Source: an uncultured Bacteroidia bacterium (lineage in GTDB: Bacteria; Bacteroidota; Bacteroidia; Bacteroidales; UBA932). From it: a stretch of DNA of 15,775 nt. The stretch is from positions 1 to 15,775 of the forward strand of contig CADBMK010000145.1 in assembly GCA_902795785.1 (NCBI GenBank), read 5' to 3'. Each line of letters begins with the position of its first letter. The stretch's first letter is position 1. Of the stretch, positions 5,782 through 14,282 are shown piece by piece. The position numbers and the translations under genes were made by a program. Below the pieces are notes generated by a model, which was not told the DNA's origin, made no database searches, and worked only from the letters and a program-made list of their open reading frames with translations.

Positions 5782-6324
5782 ATGGAAAAGATATACAATT
5801 TTAAGACAAAGAATAACAAGGGCGCGGAGGTGGACCTGGCTCAGTATGAGGGAAAGGTCCTGATGATTGTCAATACCGCCTCAAAATGTGGTTTCACCCC
5901 TCAGTATGACGGCCTGGAGGCCCTGTATCAGGCTTACAAGGATAAAGGCCTGGTCATAATAGGTTTCCCTTGTGACCAGTTTGCCGGTCAGGAGCCTGGC
6001 TCCAACGAGGAGATTGCAGAGTTCTGCCGCCTGAATCACGGCGTTACGTTCCCGCTGATGGCCAAGACCAATGTCAATGGCCCTGATGCTGAGCCTGTCT
6101 TCGAGTATCTGAAGGCCCAGGCTCCATCGGAGGAGTACAAAGGATTAAAAGCCAAGGCCACTGCAAAAATGCTCAAGGGCCTCAGCAAGAGTATGGAAAA
6201 GGACAGTGACATCCGATGGAACTTCACCAAGTTCCTCGTAAACCGTGACGGCACCGTCATCAAGCGCTATGCTCCTACCACCAAACCGGAGGATATTGAG
6301 AAGGATATTCAGGCAATGCTCTAA
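5782..6324 (+). CDS. Glutathione peroxidase family protein, thioredoxin-type
   Basis: The enzyme reduces hydrogen peroxide or organic (lipid) hydroperoxides; bacterial members usually draw electrons from thioredoxin rather than glutathione. The 180 residues form a thioredoxin fold with the family motifs: NTASKCGFTPQY with peroxidatic Cys36, GFPCDQFAGQEPGS with catalytic Gln70, EFCRLNHGVTFP with Cys82 where thioredoxin-dependent members keep the resolving cysteine, and RWNFTKFLV with Trp146-Asn147. The cysteine form, not selenocysteine, is used. No signal peptide, so cytoplasmic. It lies 36 bases after the bacterioferritin-like gene, and its stop codon overlaps the next start by one base (TAATG), which suggests co-translation with the regulator. 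The peroxide-responsive setting matches OhrR control of peroxidases in other bacteria. Confidence 0.93.
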   Translation: MEKIYNFKTKNNKGAEVDLAQYEGKVLMIVNTASKCGFTPQYDGLEALYQAYKDKGLVIIGFPCDQFAGQEPGSNEEIAEFCRLNHGVTFPLMAKTNVNGPDAEPVFEYLKAQAPSEEYKGLKAKATAKMLKGLSKSMEKDSDIRWNFTKFLVNRDGTVIKRYAPTTKPEDIEKDIQAML

Positions 6325-6767
6325 TGGTAAAGGAAGAATTCAAACTCGACAACCAGCTTTGTTTCAGACTGTACACCGCTTCGCGTCTTCTTACACAGGT
6401 CTATAGTCCCTTGCTCTCTGAGCACGGATTGACTTATCCGCAGTATCTTGTGCTGCTTGTACTGTGGGAGAAGGACGCCCAGCCGGTGAATGATATAGCC
6501 AAGAGATTATTCCTGGAGACCAATACGGTAACTCCGCTCCTGCAAAGGATGGAGAAGGAGGGGATCCTGACACGTGCAAAAGGTAAGAAGGATGCAAGGC
6601 AGATGATAGTATCGCTGACGAAGAAGGGCAAGGACCTGCAGAAATTACTCGTCAATGTCCCTGCCACTGTAGGCAATGCCGTCACTTGCAGCAGCGTCAA
6701 TCCAGAAAACGCGTCGGAGATTTTCCGGATGCTGGACGATATCATCCGAAAGTTGTCAAATAATTAA
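6324..6767 (+). CDS. ohrR: OhrR-type MarR-family organic peroxide sensor and repressor
   Basis: A winged-helix dimeric repressor that probably senses organic hydroperoxides and controls its own operon. The 147 residues begin with DNQLCFRLYTASR, the hallmark of OhrR; Cys13 matches the sensing cysteine (Cys15 in B. subtilis). LTYPQYLVLLVLWE and ETNTVTPLLQRMEKEG (helix-turn-helix) follow, then the wing with KKDARQMIVSLT. A second cysteine, Cys122, lies in the C-terminal helix region about where 2-Cys OhrR proteins such as that of Xanthomonas have their resolving cysteine. The start overlaps the stop of the peroxidase gene by one base. The usual partner, the peroxidase ohr, is not in the window; here the associated enzyme is a glutathione peroxidase. 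The likely targets are the two palindromes at 5212-5261. Confidence 0.88.
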   Translation: MVKEEFKLDNQLCFRLYTASRLLTQVYSPLLSEHGLTYPQYLVLLVLWEKDAQPVNDIAKRLFLETNTVTPLLQRMEKEGILTRAKGKKDARQMIVSLTKKGKDLQKLLVNVPATVGNAVTCSSVNPENASEIFRMLDDIIRKLSNN

Positions 6768-6768
6768 C

Positions 6769-6776
6769 TATATTTG
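6769..6776 (+). promoter_or_regulatory. Possible -7 promoter element for the sigma factor gene
   Basis: TATATTTG matches TAnnTTTG and lies just after the ohrR stop codon, 17 bases before the sigma ATG. No good TTG occurs at 19 bp spacing; the nearest (6753-6755) leaves only 13. Either the upstream element is poor or the gene also relies on read-through from ohrR, since no terminator separates them. Confidence 0.45.
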
Positions 6777-6793
6777 GGGCCGCTAGTAACACT

Positions 6794-7318
6794 ATGGCTG
6801 TCATAACCCCAAGTATAGTCGAAGGAATTATCCATTCAGATTCCAAGAGTTTCCGCAGTTTGTATGATGCATATTATTCATACCTCTGTGGACTGGCCGT
6901 GGGCTATATCCACGACTCTGAGAAGGCGCGTGAACTGGTGAATGACGTGTTCCTGCGTGTGTGGGAAAGAAGGGCCCTGTTGAAGTATCCTCCTCTTCCA
7001 TATCTTATTTCCGGAGTAAGGAACGCCTGCTATAATTATCTTAGAAGTTGCAACAAGGTCAGCGAGGTATCCCTGACTCTGATGGAGCGTCTGCCTGATG
7101 TGGCCCTGTATGACGATACTTCGGTGGAGGAGATTGTCAAAGTCATAGCGGACCTGTCAAAGCATCTGCCTAAACGCTGCCACGAGGTGTTTGTGATGCA
7201 CTTCAAGAAATGTATGGAGACTGAAGACATTGCCAGGAGCCTTGGAATATCGGCATCTACCGTGAGGGTGCAGCTGAAGATTGCCCTGGAGAAAATCAGG
7301 GAGAAACTGAAGATTTAG
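6794..7318 (+). CDS. ECF RNA polymerase sigma factor (Bacteroides expansion type)
   Basis: This alternative sigma factor directs RNA polymerase to the promoters of the polysaccharide locus downstream. It is 174 residues. Region 2 is at about 18-85 (FRSLYDAYYSYL, AVGYIHDSEKARELVNDVFLRVWE) and region 4 at about 118-172 (LPKRCHEVFVMHF, then the helix-turn-helix DIARSLGISASTVRVQLKIALEKIREKL). No additional domains. It sits immediately before a FecR anti-sigma gene and an STN-bearing susC, the standard cell-surface signalling set for Bacteroidetes. An intrinsic terminator follows the gene, so the sigma factor may be made separately from its anti-sigma. It starts 26 bases after ohrR but belongs functionally with the polysaccharide locus. 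Confidence 0.93.
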   Translation: MAVITPSIVEGIIHSDSKSFRSLYDAYYSYLCGLAVGYIHDSEKARELVNDVFLRVWERRALLKYPPLPYLISGVRNACYNYLRSCNKVSEVSLTLMERLPDVALYDDTSVEEIVKVIADLSKHLPKRCHEVFVMHFKKCMETEDIARSLGISASTVRVQLKIALEKIREKLKI

Positions 7319-7338
7319 TGAAATAATGAAAAATATTT

Positions 7339-7367
7339 CCCCGTCTTTTAAACGAAGGCGGGGTTTT
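7339..7367 (+). terminator. Intrinsic terminator between sigma and anti-sigma genes
   Basis: CCCCGTCTT (7339-7347) pairs with AAGGCGGGG (7355-7363) over 9 bp, with one T-G wobble and a 7-nt loop, followed by TTTT (7364-7367). The T run is short, so partial read-through is plausible. It lies 33 bases before the FecR start codon. Confidence 0.8.
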
Positions 7368-7399
7368 CTGTGTATATAAGGTCAAAAAACACTAGTACG

Positions 7400-8380
7400 A
7401 TGAACCAGATACAAGAAAACCTGCTTGAGGCTTATTTCGCCAACCAGGCCACAGACCAGGAAAAACAGGAAATAATTAATCTCCTTGATACAGATACAGA
7501 GTTTGCAACCCGCTTCCGTCAGATGGAGCAGGCTTATGCCGCAGCCTTCATCCCGGCGTTCGAGAAAACCAAGAAGGAAGACTTTAAACGTCTGGAAAGC
7601 CGTATCCAGCCTCGTGTCCTCAGGATATCCTTCTGGAGACCTGCGGCAGTCGCGGCCAGCGTTGCCGCCGTTGTGTGCCTCTTTGCAGCCTTGTATTCCG
7701 GTAATAAACTCAGGGACGCAGAGAATTTCCTCTGCCAGTCTACGGTGACCACGATTGCGTCAACCCGCGGCACGGGAACCGAGACAATCCTTCCTGACGG
7801 AACACGCGCCTGCCTGAACGCAGGCTCGACAATCAAATTCGGCAGAAGTTTCGGACGTAAGGTCCGTGACATCGAGCTTGAAGGAGAAGGTTACTTTGAG
7901 GTTGCACACAACCCTGCAAAACCGTTCCGTGTACACGCCGGAAATGCCTGCGTGACGGTTAAGGGTACAGTATTCAATGTGCGCAGCTATGCGGACGAGG
8001 CCAATATTTCGGTTTCACTTCTTGAGGGCTCCGTCCTGCTAACCTCTCCTTCGAGTGAGGTGACTCTCAAGCCGGGGACTTGCGGAGTGGTCTCACGTGA
8101 GAACGGCAGCATCCGCCTAGAAAAGGCCAGCCACTCAGTCACCGGCTGGACAAGAGGCAGGATCGTATTCTCTGACAAGTCAATTGCAGAGATTCTTTCA
8201 GACATCCAGCGTACCTACGGCGTACACTTCATATATGACGAGGGGCTGTTTGACGAGGAACGCTTTACGGGAAGCATTTCCACAAGTCTTACCATTGATG
8301 AAATCCTGTCATACGTTGACGTAGACCACAAGTTCACGTGGCAGAGAAAAGACGACGTTATCTCTATCAGAAAGAAATAA
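7400..8380 (+). CDS. FecR-family anti-sigma factor with DUF4974 domain
   Basis: A single-pass inner-membrane regulator that holds the ECF sigma factor in the cytoplasm and receives a signal from SusC in the periplasm. From the ATG at 7400 it has 326 residues: cytoplasmic sigma-binding N-terminus (1-75), a membrane helix at about 79-101 (alanine/valine rich), FecR domain (about 118-225; TILPDGTRACLNAGSTIKF, GEGYFEVAHNPAKPF, VKGTVFNVRSY) and a C-terminal DUF4974 (about 248-326; FSDKSIAEILSDIQRTYGV). A GTG at 7370 is in frame but lies directly after the terminator T run and adds ten unlikely residues; ATG 7400, followed by NQIQENLLEAYF, looks like the genuine start. No recognisable promoter lies between the terminator and the gene. 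It is followed by susC after 25 bases. Confidence 0.92.
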   Translation: MNQIQENLLEAYFANQATDQEKQEIINLLDTDTEFATRFRQMEQAYAAAFIPAFEKTKKEDFKRLESRIQPRVLRISFWRPAAVAASVAAVVCLFAALYSGNKLRDAENFLCQSTVTTIASTRGTGTETILPDGTRACLNAGSTIKFGRSFGRKVRDIELEGEGYFEVAHNPAKPFRVHAGNACVTVKGTVFNVRSYADEANISVSLLEGSVLLTSPSSEVTLKPGTCGVVSRENGSIRLEKASHSVTGWTRGRIVFSDKSIAEILSDIQRTYGVHFIYDEGLFDEERFTGSISTSLTIDEILSYVDVDHKFTWQRKDDVISIRKK

Positions 8381-8405
8381 TCGAATCATTAATAATTAAT
8401 TAACA

Positions 8406-11400
8406 ATGCTAAAACTAACCAAAAAACTAATCGCGTCTGCCTGTTTCCTGATGCTCGTGCTGGTTTCGGCCATGGCACAGGATGCGGGAAGCCAGCGCAT
8501 CTCGGTTAGCCGCGATGGTACTGTCCAGGAAGTCCTGGATGTGCTTTGCGAGACTATCGACGGCAGCCTGCTGGTGAGAAGCACGGACGTGGACATGTCA
8601 CGAAAGGTGAGCATTCATATGACCAATGCAACGGTCAATGAAGTCCTCGGCCGTATTTTTGACGGATCCGACGTCAAATGGACAATTTCCGGTAAACAGA
8701 TCCAGATTTACCGTCCTCAGAACCGTGAGCAGCAAAGCGGCAAACGGACCGTGGGCGGAATCATCACGGATGAGAAAGGCGAGCCTGTCATTGGAGCCGC
8801 AGTCATTCTTGAAGGAACAAGGACGGCTACGGTCACGGGTGTAGACGGACAGTGGACCCTTTCCGTACCGGATAATGCCCGTGCTCTGAAAATCACCTGT
8901 CTCGGCTACACGGACCAGATGCTGACTCTTACCGGAGGCGCCAACTACACCGTGGCCCTCAAGGAAGACATCTCTCTCCTTGAGGAGTCCGTAGTTGTGG
9001 GCTACGGTGTTCAGAAGAAAAGCGTGGTGACCGCTGCCATCTCAAGCGTAAAGGGTGACCAGCTCTCAAGTTTCACTCCTACGCGTGTGGACAACGTCCT
9101 CAAGGGAATGGTTTCCGGCGTTACCATTACTCCATCGTCAGGTCAGCCTGGCAGCGGAACACGCGTCCGCGTCCGTGGTATCGGTACCATCAATGATTCC
9201 AATCCGCTCTACATCGTGGACGGAATGCCTGTGACTGGCGGCATCGAGTACATCAACCCTGCTGACATCGAGTCTGTGGAAGTGCTCAAGGACGCCGCAT
9301 CGGCTGCCATCTACGGTGCCCGCGGTGCCAACGGTGTCATCCTCGTCACAACAAGACAGGGAACCGAGGGCAAGAGTGTAATCTCATACAATGCATCTTA
9401 CGGTATCCAGAACCCTTGGAAAATGCCTGAGGCCCTGAATGCCACACAGTATGCCCTCATTATGAACGAGATGAACATGAATATGGGCAAGGACCCTGTT
9501 TATGACGATCCTTATTCTTTCGGTGAGGGAACCAATTGGGTGAAGGAAGTCTTCAACTCAAACGCTCCTGTAGTTGACCATCAACTCAGCGTTTCCGGCG
9601 GCAATGCCAAGATGAACTACTTCCTCTCCGGAAGTTACTTCTATCAGGAGGGTATCATCGGCGGTAACTACAACCACTCGAATTACAGCCGCGTGACTCT
9701 CCGCGCAAACAACAACTACACCGTATTCGACCATAAGGACCGCAGCGTCATGACACGCCTCCGCCTTGGAACCAACGTGACCTATTCTCACGACGATTCC
9801 AAGAGCATCAACGCCAACAGCGAGTACGGCTCGGTCCTCGGCTGCGCCCTCTCACTTTCTCCGATCCTTCCGGTTTATGCCGAGGATCCTGAGACCCTTC
9901 TGGCCGAGCATCCTACTGCAATCAAGGACTCAAAGGGAAGACCTTTCTCTATCGTTGGAGACCAGTTCGCGGCCATGCCTAACCCTGTGGCCATGCTCCA
10001 TCTCCCTACGGACGACTACATCCAGGACAAGATCGTTGCCGGCGGTTATGCCGAGCTTGAACTGCTCAAGGGCCTTGTTTTCAAGACATCCGTAGGTGCT
10101 GACCTTCTGGTGACCAAGGATGACGGTTATTCCATCCCTTACTATATGAACTCCAACCACCAGAATTCAAGCTCGCAGGTATGGTCTTCCATCAACCGCA
10201 GCTTCTCATGGCAGGTGGAGAATACTCTTTCATATACATTTACATTGGGTGAGAGCCACAATTTCACCGCACTTATCGGTCAGAGCGCATACTCTCACGG
10301 CGGAGACTATGTCAGCGGCACAAGCTATAAGATACGCAACGTCTCACAGCCTTGGATCGATGCAACTGACCAGGATTCCAACATGCGCAGCGCCAGCGGC
10401 TCACCGGAGCCAGACAGCCGCCTCGCATCCCTGTTCACCCGTCTGAGCTACAACTACGGTGAGCGATATATGGTTGAATTCACCCTCCGCCGTGACGGAT
10501 CTTCAAACTTCTCTCCAGCAAACAAATGGGCCAACTTCCCATCAGTTTCTGTAGGTTGGAACGTAACCAACGAGCCGTTCATGGCTTCCCGTCCTTCTTG
10601 GCTTGAGCGTACCAAGGTCCGCGTCAGCTACGGTGTGAACGGAAACCAGAATATCGGCGCCTTTGCCTATACCTCAATGATGCAGGGTATCGCCGGCTAT
10701 ATGCTGGGTATTGACGGCCTCACGGCCATCGCTCCCGGTATCATACCGCGCGCATATTCAAATGCCGACCTCAGATGGGAGGAAAGCTGCCAGTTCGACG
10801 CCGGCGTGGATGTGGGACTTTGGAAGAACCGTCTGAGCCTGTCTCTCGACTACTATGATAAGCGCACCAACGGTATGCTTATGACAATGTCCCTTCCTGC
10901 ATATATCGGTAACGACCTGCCTTGGGGCAACGTGGGCAACATGAAGAACTCAGGTTTCGAGTTTGACATCACCTGGAAGCACCAGATAGGTGACTTCGGT
11001 TACAGCATCGGAGCCAACGGCTCATACAACAGGAACGTCCTTCTCAAACTCGGTAACGATTCCGGCTACCAGAACCTTGACGGCGTGCACGGCAACCTCG
11101 GTACCATTTCAAGAGCCGAGAACGGTCAGCCATTCCCATTCTTCTGGGGCTACAAGACCGACGGCGTTTTCCAGAGCGATGCCGAAGCCGTGGCCTACGT
11201 CAACAGGGAAGGCACCCGTCTTCAGCCTGATGCCATGGCCGGCGATGTGAAGTTCGTGGACGTCAACAATGACGGCGTCATCAATGACGAGGACCGCGTC
11301 AAGATTGGAAAGGGCCAGCCTGACTGGACTTTCGGCGCCAACCTCTCAGTTTCCTGGAAGGGTCTTGACCTCTCGGCCAATTTCTATTCAGCCCTTGGCG

Positions 11401-11810
11401 GAGACATCTTCGACGCCACAAGACGCGCTGATTACCCTCTGGTGAACATGCAGACCTATATGCTTGACCGCTGGTGCGGCCCGGGTTCGTCCAACCGTCT
11501 TCCACGCCTTACGGCCGAGGCTGACGGCGGAAAGAACCAGAACTGGCGTTCTTCAGACCTTATGGTTTACGACGGCTCGTTCCTCCGCCTGAGAAACCTT
11601 ACACTTGGCTACACTCTCCCTGAACGTCTGACGGGCAAGGTGTTCATCTCCAAACTTCGTCTGTATCTGAATGCAGAGAATCTGTTCACCCTCACTTCTT
11701 ACCACGGAATGGATCCGGAAATCTCATCCGGCGGAACCTCCCTCGGTATTGACAAGGGCGTTTATCCACAGGCGCGGACCTTATCCGCAGGTATTAACCT
11801 GACATTCTGA
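8406..11810 (+). CDS. SusC/RagA-family TonB-dependent outer-membrane transporter with STN domain
   Basis: The protein imports oligosaccharides across the outer membrane using TonB energy and also transmits a signal to FecR. Its 1134 residues are ordered as: signal peptide (1-24, ending AMAQ); STN domain (about 39-104), the periplasmic extension that contacts FecR; a carboxypeptidase-regulatory-like domain (about 117-189; GGIITDEKGEPVIGAAVILEG); SVVVGYGVQKK (about 195-205), the usual SusC segment ahead of the plug; plug domain (about 205-325) with VRVRGIGTINDSNPLYIVDG and GARGANGVILVTT; then the 22-strand barrel ending in the expected terminal Phe. An EF-hand-like loop DVNNDGVINDED (952-963) is common in this family. 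The STN domain with adjacent ECF sigma and FecR genes indicates ligand-triggered induction rather than a hybrid two-component system. The susD gene follows after 5 bases. Confidence 0.96.
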   Translation: MLKLTKKLIASACFLMLVLVSAMAQDAGSQRISVSRDGTVQEVLDVLCETIDGSLLVRSTDVDMSRKVSIHMTNATVNEVLGRIFDGSDVKWTISGKQIQIYRPQNREQQSGKRTVGGIITDEKGEPVIGAAVILEGTRTATVTGVDGQWTLSVPDNARALKITCLGYTDQMLTLTGGANYTVALKEDISLLEESVVVGYGVQKKSVVTAAISSVKGDQLSSFTPTRVDNVLKGMVSGVTITPSSGQPGSGTRVRVRGIGTINDSNPLYIVDGMPVTGGIEYINPADIESVEVLKDAASAAIYGARGANGVILVTTRQGTEGKSVISYNASYGIQNPWKMPEALNATQYALIMNEMNMNMGKDPVYDDPYSFGEGTNWVKEVFNSNAPVVDHQLSVSGGNAKMNYFLSGSYFYQEGIIGGNYNHSNYSRVTLRANNNYTVFDHKDRSVMTRLRLGTNVTYSHDDSKSINANSEYGSVLGCALSLSPILPVYAEDPETLLAEHPTAIKDSKGRPFSIVGDQFAAMPNPVAMLHLPTDDYIQDKIVAGGYAELELLKGLVFKTSVGADLLVTKDDGYSIPYYMNSNHQNSSSQVWSSINRSFSWQVENTLSYTFTLGESHNFTALIGQSAYSHGGDYVSGTSYKIRNVSQPWIDATDQDSNMRSASGSPEPDSRLASLFTRLSYNYGERYMVEFTLRRDGSSNFSPANKWANFPSVSVGWNVTNEPFMASRPSWLERTKVRVSYGVNGNQNIGAFAYTSMMQGIAGYMLGIDGLTAIAPGIIPRAYSNADLRWEESCQFDAGVDVGLWKNRLSLSLDYYDKRTNGMLMTMSLPAYIGNDLPWGNVGNMKNSGFEFDITWKHQIGDFGYSIGANGSYNRNVLLKLGNDSGYQNLDGVHGNLGTISRAENGQPFPFFWGYKTDGVFQSDAEAVAYVNREGTRLQPDAMAGDVKFVDVNNDGVINDEDRVKIGKGQPDWTFGANLSVSWKGLDLSANFYSALGGDIFDATRRADYPLVNMQTYMLDRWCGPGSSNRLPRLTAEADGGKNQNWRSSDLMVYDGSFLRLRNLTLGYTLPERLTGKVFISKLRLYLNAENLFTLTSYHGMDPEISSGGTSLGIDKGVYPQARTLSAGINLTF

Positions 11811-11815
11811 CAGAT

Positions 11816-13366
11816 ATGAAAAAGATTGTATCAGCTATCATATTCTCCGCACTGATTCTCTCGTCTTGCAGTACGGATTTCCTGGAGGTGAATCCAACCA
11901 CCATCATCCCGGAAGAAGAAAGCTATAAGACAGAAAATGACATCGTAAAGGCCCTGATGGCCGCTTATGCCCCTTTGCAGGCGCTGGACTTCTGTACCAG
12001 TGACTTTACCACCAAGGGAGAATATCATCCGTACCAGTTTATCTCCGATATCCTGGCCGATGACTATAATGCCGTAGGCGGAAGCGGTCCGGGAGACTGC
12101 CCGTATCTTCAGCTTATGTTCGACTACAGGCTCACCCCTGAGCAGAGCCTCATAGCCCTCTGGCAGAACATCTACAGAGGTATCTACCGCAGCAATATCG
12201 TGGTGAACCGCATTGGTGACGTTGACGGTATTTCAGAACAGAATGCAAACCGTTATGTGGCCGAGGCCCGTTTCCTCAGAGCCTTCTACTACCATATCCT
12301 CTGGAAATTCTGGGGCGCAGTCCCTTATTACTCAGTCAATCCTGACGGAAAGCAGGTGAGTTACATTGTCCCTCAGATCTCTGAGGATGAACTCTACGCC
12401 AAGATTATGGTGGATCTGGACTGGTGTACCTCTGAAAACCGCCTTCCTGAAGCCGTGACACTCACACAGGTTGGACGCGCCAACCGCTATGCGGCCTATA
12501 TGCTCCGCGCCGATGTGGTTATGCTCAAGAAGGATTCAGCCCGCTATGCAAGCGTTCTGAGCCAGCTTCAGGAAATCATCGGCACAAAGATCTACGCCCT
12601 CACGCCTAAGTTCGAGGACATCTGGTCCGATGCCGGTGAGTGGAACTGCGAGTCCATCTGGGAAATCAACTACGCCGACAACCCTTCCAACAGGGATTGG
12701 AGCGATATCTTTGCTCCTGGCGGAACCATCTACCCAACATTCATCGGCCCTGACTCCTATAAGGGAAGCCGCTTCACCCGTGAAGGCTATGGCTTCGGCC
12801 CTGTAAGCGCTGCTCTCAAGGCTGCCTACGAAGAGGGAGACTATCGTCGTGACGCTTCCATCATGGACTTCAATACAGATGCACAGGCCGGTGAAAGTTA
12901 CAACCCAAGACAGGGCGATACCGGTATGTTCAACAAGAAGTATATGGGCCGCAACGACGGCAACTCCAACTATATCGGCTCCGACAGCCCTGAACTCAAT
13001 TTCAGGACCAACCTCCGTATCTACAGATACTCGGAGACCCTCCTTAGAGCCGCCGAACTTATTGTCAGGACCGACGGAGACATCAGCGTTGCCAACGGAT
13101 ACCTCAATACAGTCCGTGCGCGCGCCTTCCGTACTCCTGCAGATGAACTCGGTTCACACGAGCGCAGGGCTACGCTTGACAACCTTCTTGAGGAGTACAG
13201 ACTGGAATTCGCGCTTGAAGGCCACCGCTTCTTTGACCTGATCCGCTTTGACAAGGCTGAGGAGGTTCTGGGCTCCAAGGGATACTCTGCCAAGAAGCGT
13301 TATCTCCCAATCCCTCAGAATGAAATAGACCGTTCCGAGGGCAAGATCAAGCAGAATGACTATTAA
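11816..13366 (+). CDS. SusD/RagB-family glycan-binding lipoprotein
   Basis: This surface lipoprotein forms the lid on SusC and captures glycan before import. It is 516 residues. The lipobox LILSSC gives lipid-modified Cys18, followed by STDFLEVNPTT, a typical SusD N-terminus. SusD hallmarks appear in order: NIYRGIYRSNIVVNRI and EARFLRAFYYHILWKFWGAVP in the helical TPR-like part, RIYRYSETLLRAAEL in the C-terminal half, EYRLEFALEGHRFFDLIRF and the final YLPIPQNEIDRSEG. The length is normal, with no truncation. It lies 5 bases after susC, so the two are translated together, and the SGBP gene follows after 21 bases. Confidence 0.96.
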   Translation: MKKIVSAIIFSALILSSCSTDFLEVNPTTIIPEEESYKTENDIVKALMAAYAPLQALDFCTSDFTTKGEYHPYQFISDILADDYNAVGGSGPGDCPYLQLMFDYRLTPEQSLIALWQNIYRGIYRSNIVVNRIGDVDGISEQNANRYVAEARFLRAFYYHILWKFWGAVPYYSVNPDGKQVSYIVPQISEDELYAKIMVDLDWCTSENRLPEAVTLTQVGRANRYAAYMLRADVVMLKKDSARYASVLSQLQEIIGTKIYALTPKFEDIWSDAGEWNCESIWEINYADNPSNRDWSDIFAPGGTIYPTFIGPDSYKGSRFTREGYGFGPVSAALKAAYEEGDYRRDASIMDFNTDAQAGESYNPRQGDTGMFNKKYMGRNDGNSNYIGSDSPELNFRTNLRIYRYSETLLRAAELIVRTDGDISVANGYLNTVRARAFRTPADELGSHERRATLDNLLEEYRLEFALEGHRFFDLIRFDKAEEVLGSKGYSAKKRYLPIPQNEIDRSEGKIKQNDY

Positions 13367-13387
13367 TGGACTGTAATCCACCACAAG

Positions 13388-14221
13388 ATGAAAACACTGT
13401 TTAACACAATAATCAAAACAATATCAGCCGCCTTGCTGGGGATAGCCCTGCTGGTATCCTGCAGCAAGGACGACTACTCCGTAGGCCCAAAGCCTGTGGT
13501 TACCAAGGATATGTACAGCGTATCCGTCAACTGTACCACCGGTGAGGTAGAATTCAAGTTCCTGGAGGATGCCATGACATCGTTCTGGACCGTAGAGGAG
13601 CCTGTGGGTATCACTACCAAGTTCTCAGGCTCTGATGTAGTCAAGGCTTTCAAGAGCAATGGTACCTACAAGTGCACACTTATAGCCTACGGAAAGAAGG
13701 GTCAGAGCGCTCCCGTTTCGTTTGACTTTGTTATCGAGGGGTTCGTTCCGCCTATGACGGACGAGGAACTCGCCGCTCAGAATGCGCTTTCGGGCAAGAC
13801 GATGTATGTTTCAGCCTATGGCTGGTGGGGCGAAGGCTGGGAATGGTTCGAGGAGCCTGTTGAGGCGTATACCGCTGATGACCGTATCACGTTCAAGGCG
13901 GACGGAACCCTTACGATAGACCAGGGCGAAACCGCTCACATCTACAATGACTGCGTGGCAGGAGGTGAGGACTACACCTTCGAGGGTACGGCCAACTGGC
14001 GCATCATCACCGAGGACGATGCCGTCAAGGTTCAGTTTGCAAACGGAGGCTTCCCTCTGATGCTTGCCGGCGTAGGCGGCGCTGATTCCGAGACAGGCCA
14101 CCTTGGTCTCAATGACAACTGGACCGTGTCTTCAATAAAGGAAGACGGCACCGTACGCCTGGACATCTACCAGACCGACGGACAGTATTTTGCCGTATTC
14201 CTTTCACCAGTAGTTGATTAA
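13388..14221 (+). CDS. Probable surface glycan-binding lipoprotein (SusE-position)
   Basis: A lipoprotein of 277 residues at the position where polysaccharide loci encode a surface glycan-binding protein. The signal peptide ends in LLVSC, giving lipid-modified Cys25. The following SKDD fits the Lys-Asp-Asp type surface-export signal described for Bacteroidetes lipoproteins, so it probably faces outward. Two domains can be seen: an Ig/PKD-like beta domain (about 35-120; FWTVEEP, GTYKCTLIAYGKKG) and a second beta-rich domain (about 130-277) rich in aromatic residues (YGWWGEGWEWFEEP) with FKADGTLTI, which could be a carbohydrate-binding surface. I do not recognise a specific family; binding is inferred from location, lipidation and aromatic content. 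It follows susD by 21 bases and precedes GH16 by 61. Confidence 0.75.
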   Translation: MKTLFNTIIKTISAALLGIALLVSCSKDDYSVGPKPVVTKDMYSVSVNCTTGEVEFKFLEDAMTSFWTVEEPVGITTKFSGSDVVKAFKSNGTYKCTLIAYGKKGQSAPVSFDFVIEGFVPPMTDEELAAQNALSGKTMYVSAYGWWGEGWEWFEEPVEAYTADDRITFKADGTLTIDQGETAHIYNDCVAGGEDYTFEGTANWRIITEDDAVKVQFANGGFPLMLAGVGGADSETGHLGLNDNWTVSSIKEDGTVRLDIYQTDGQYFAVFLSPVVD

Positions 14222-14282
14222 GACAATAGAACGAAATCATAACAAGTATTAACACTGACTATTAACCTTCATATTAACTGAA

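Noticed and set aside
7370..7399. GTG at 7370 as start of the FecR gene
   Set aside because: It sits within the tail of the terminator and adds ten residues with no family resemblance; the ATG at 7400 gives the expected anti-sigma N-terminus.
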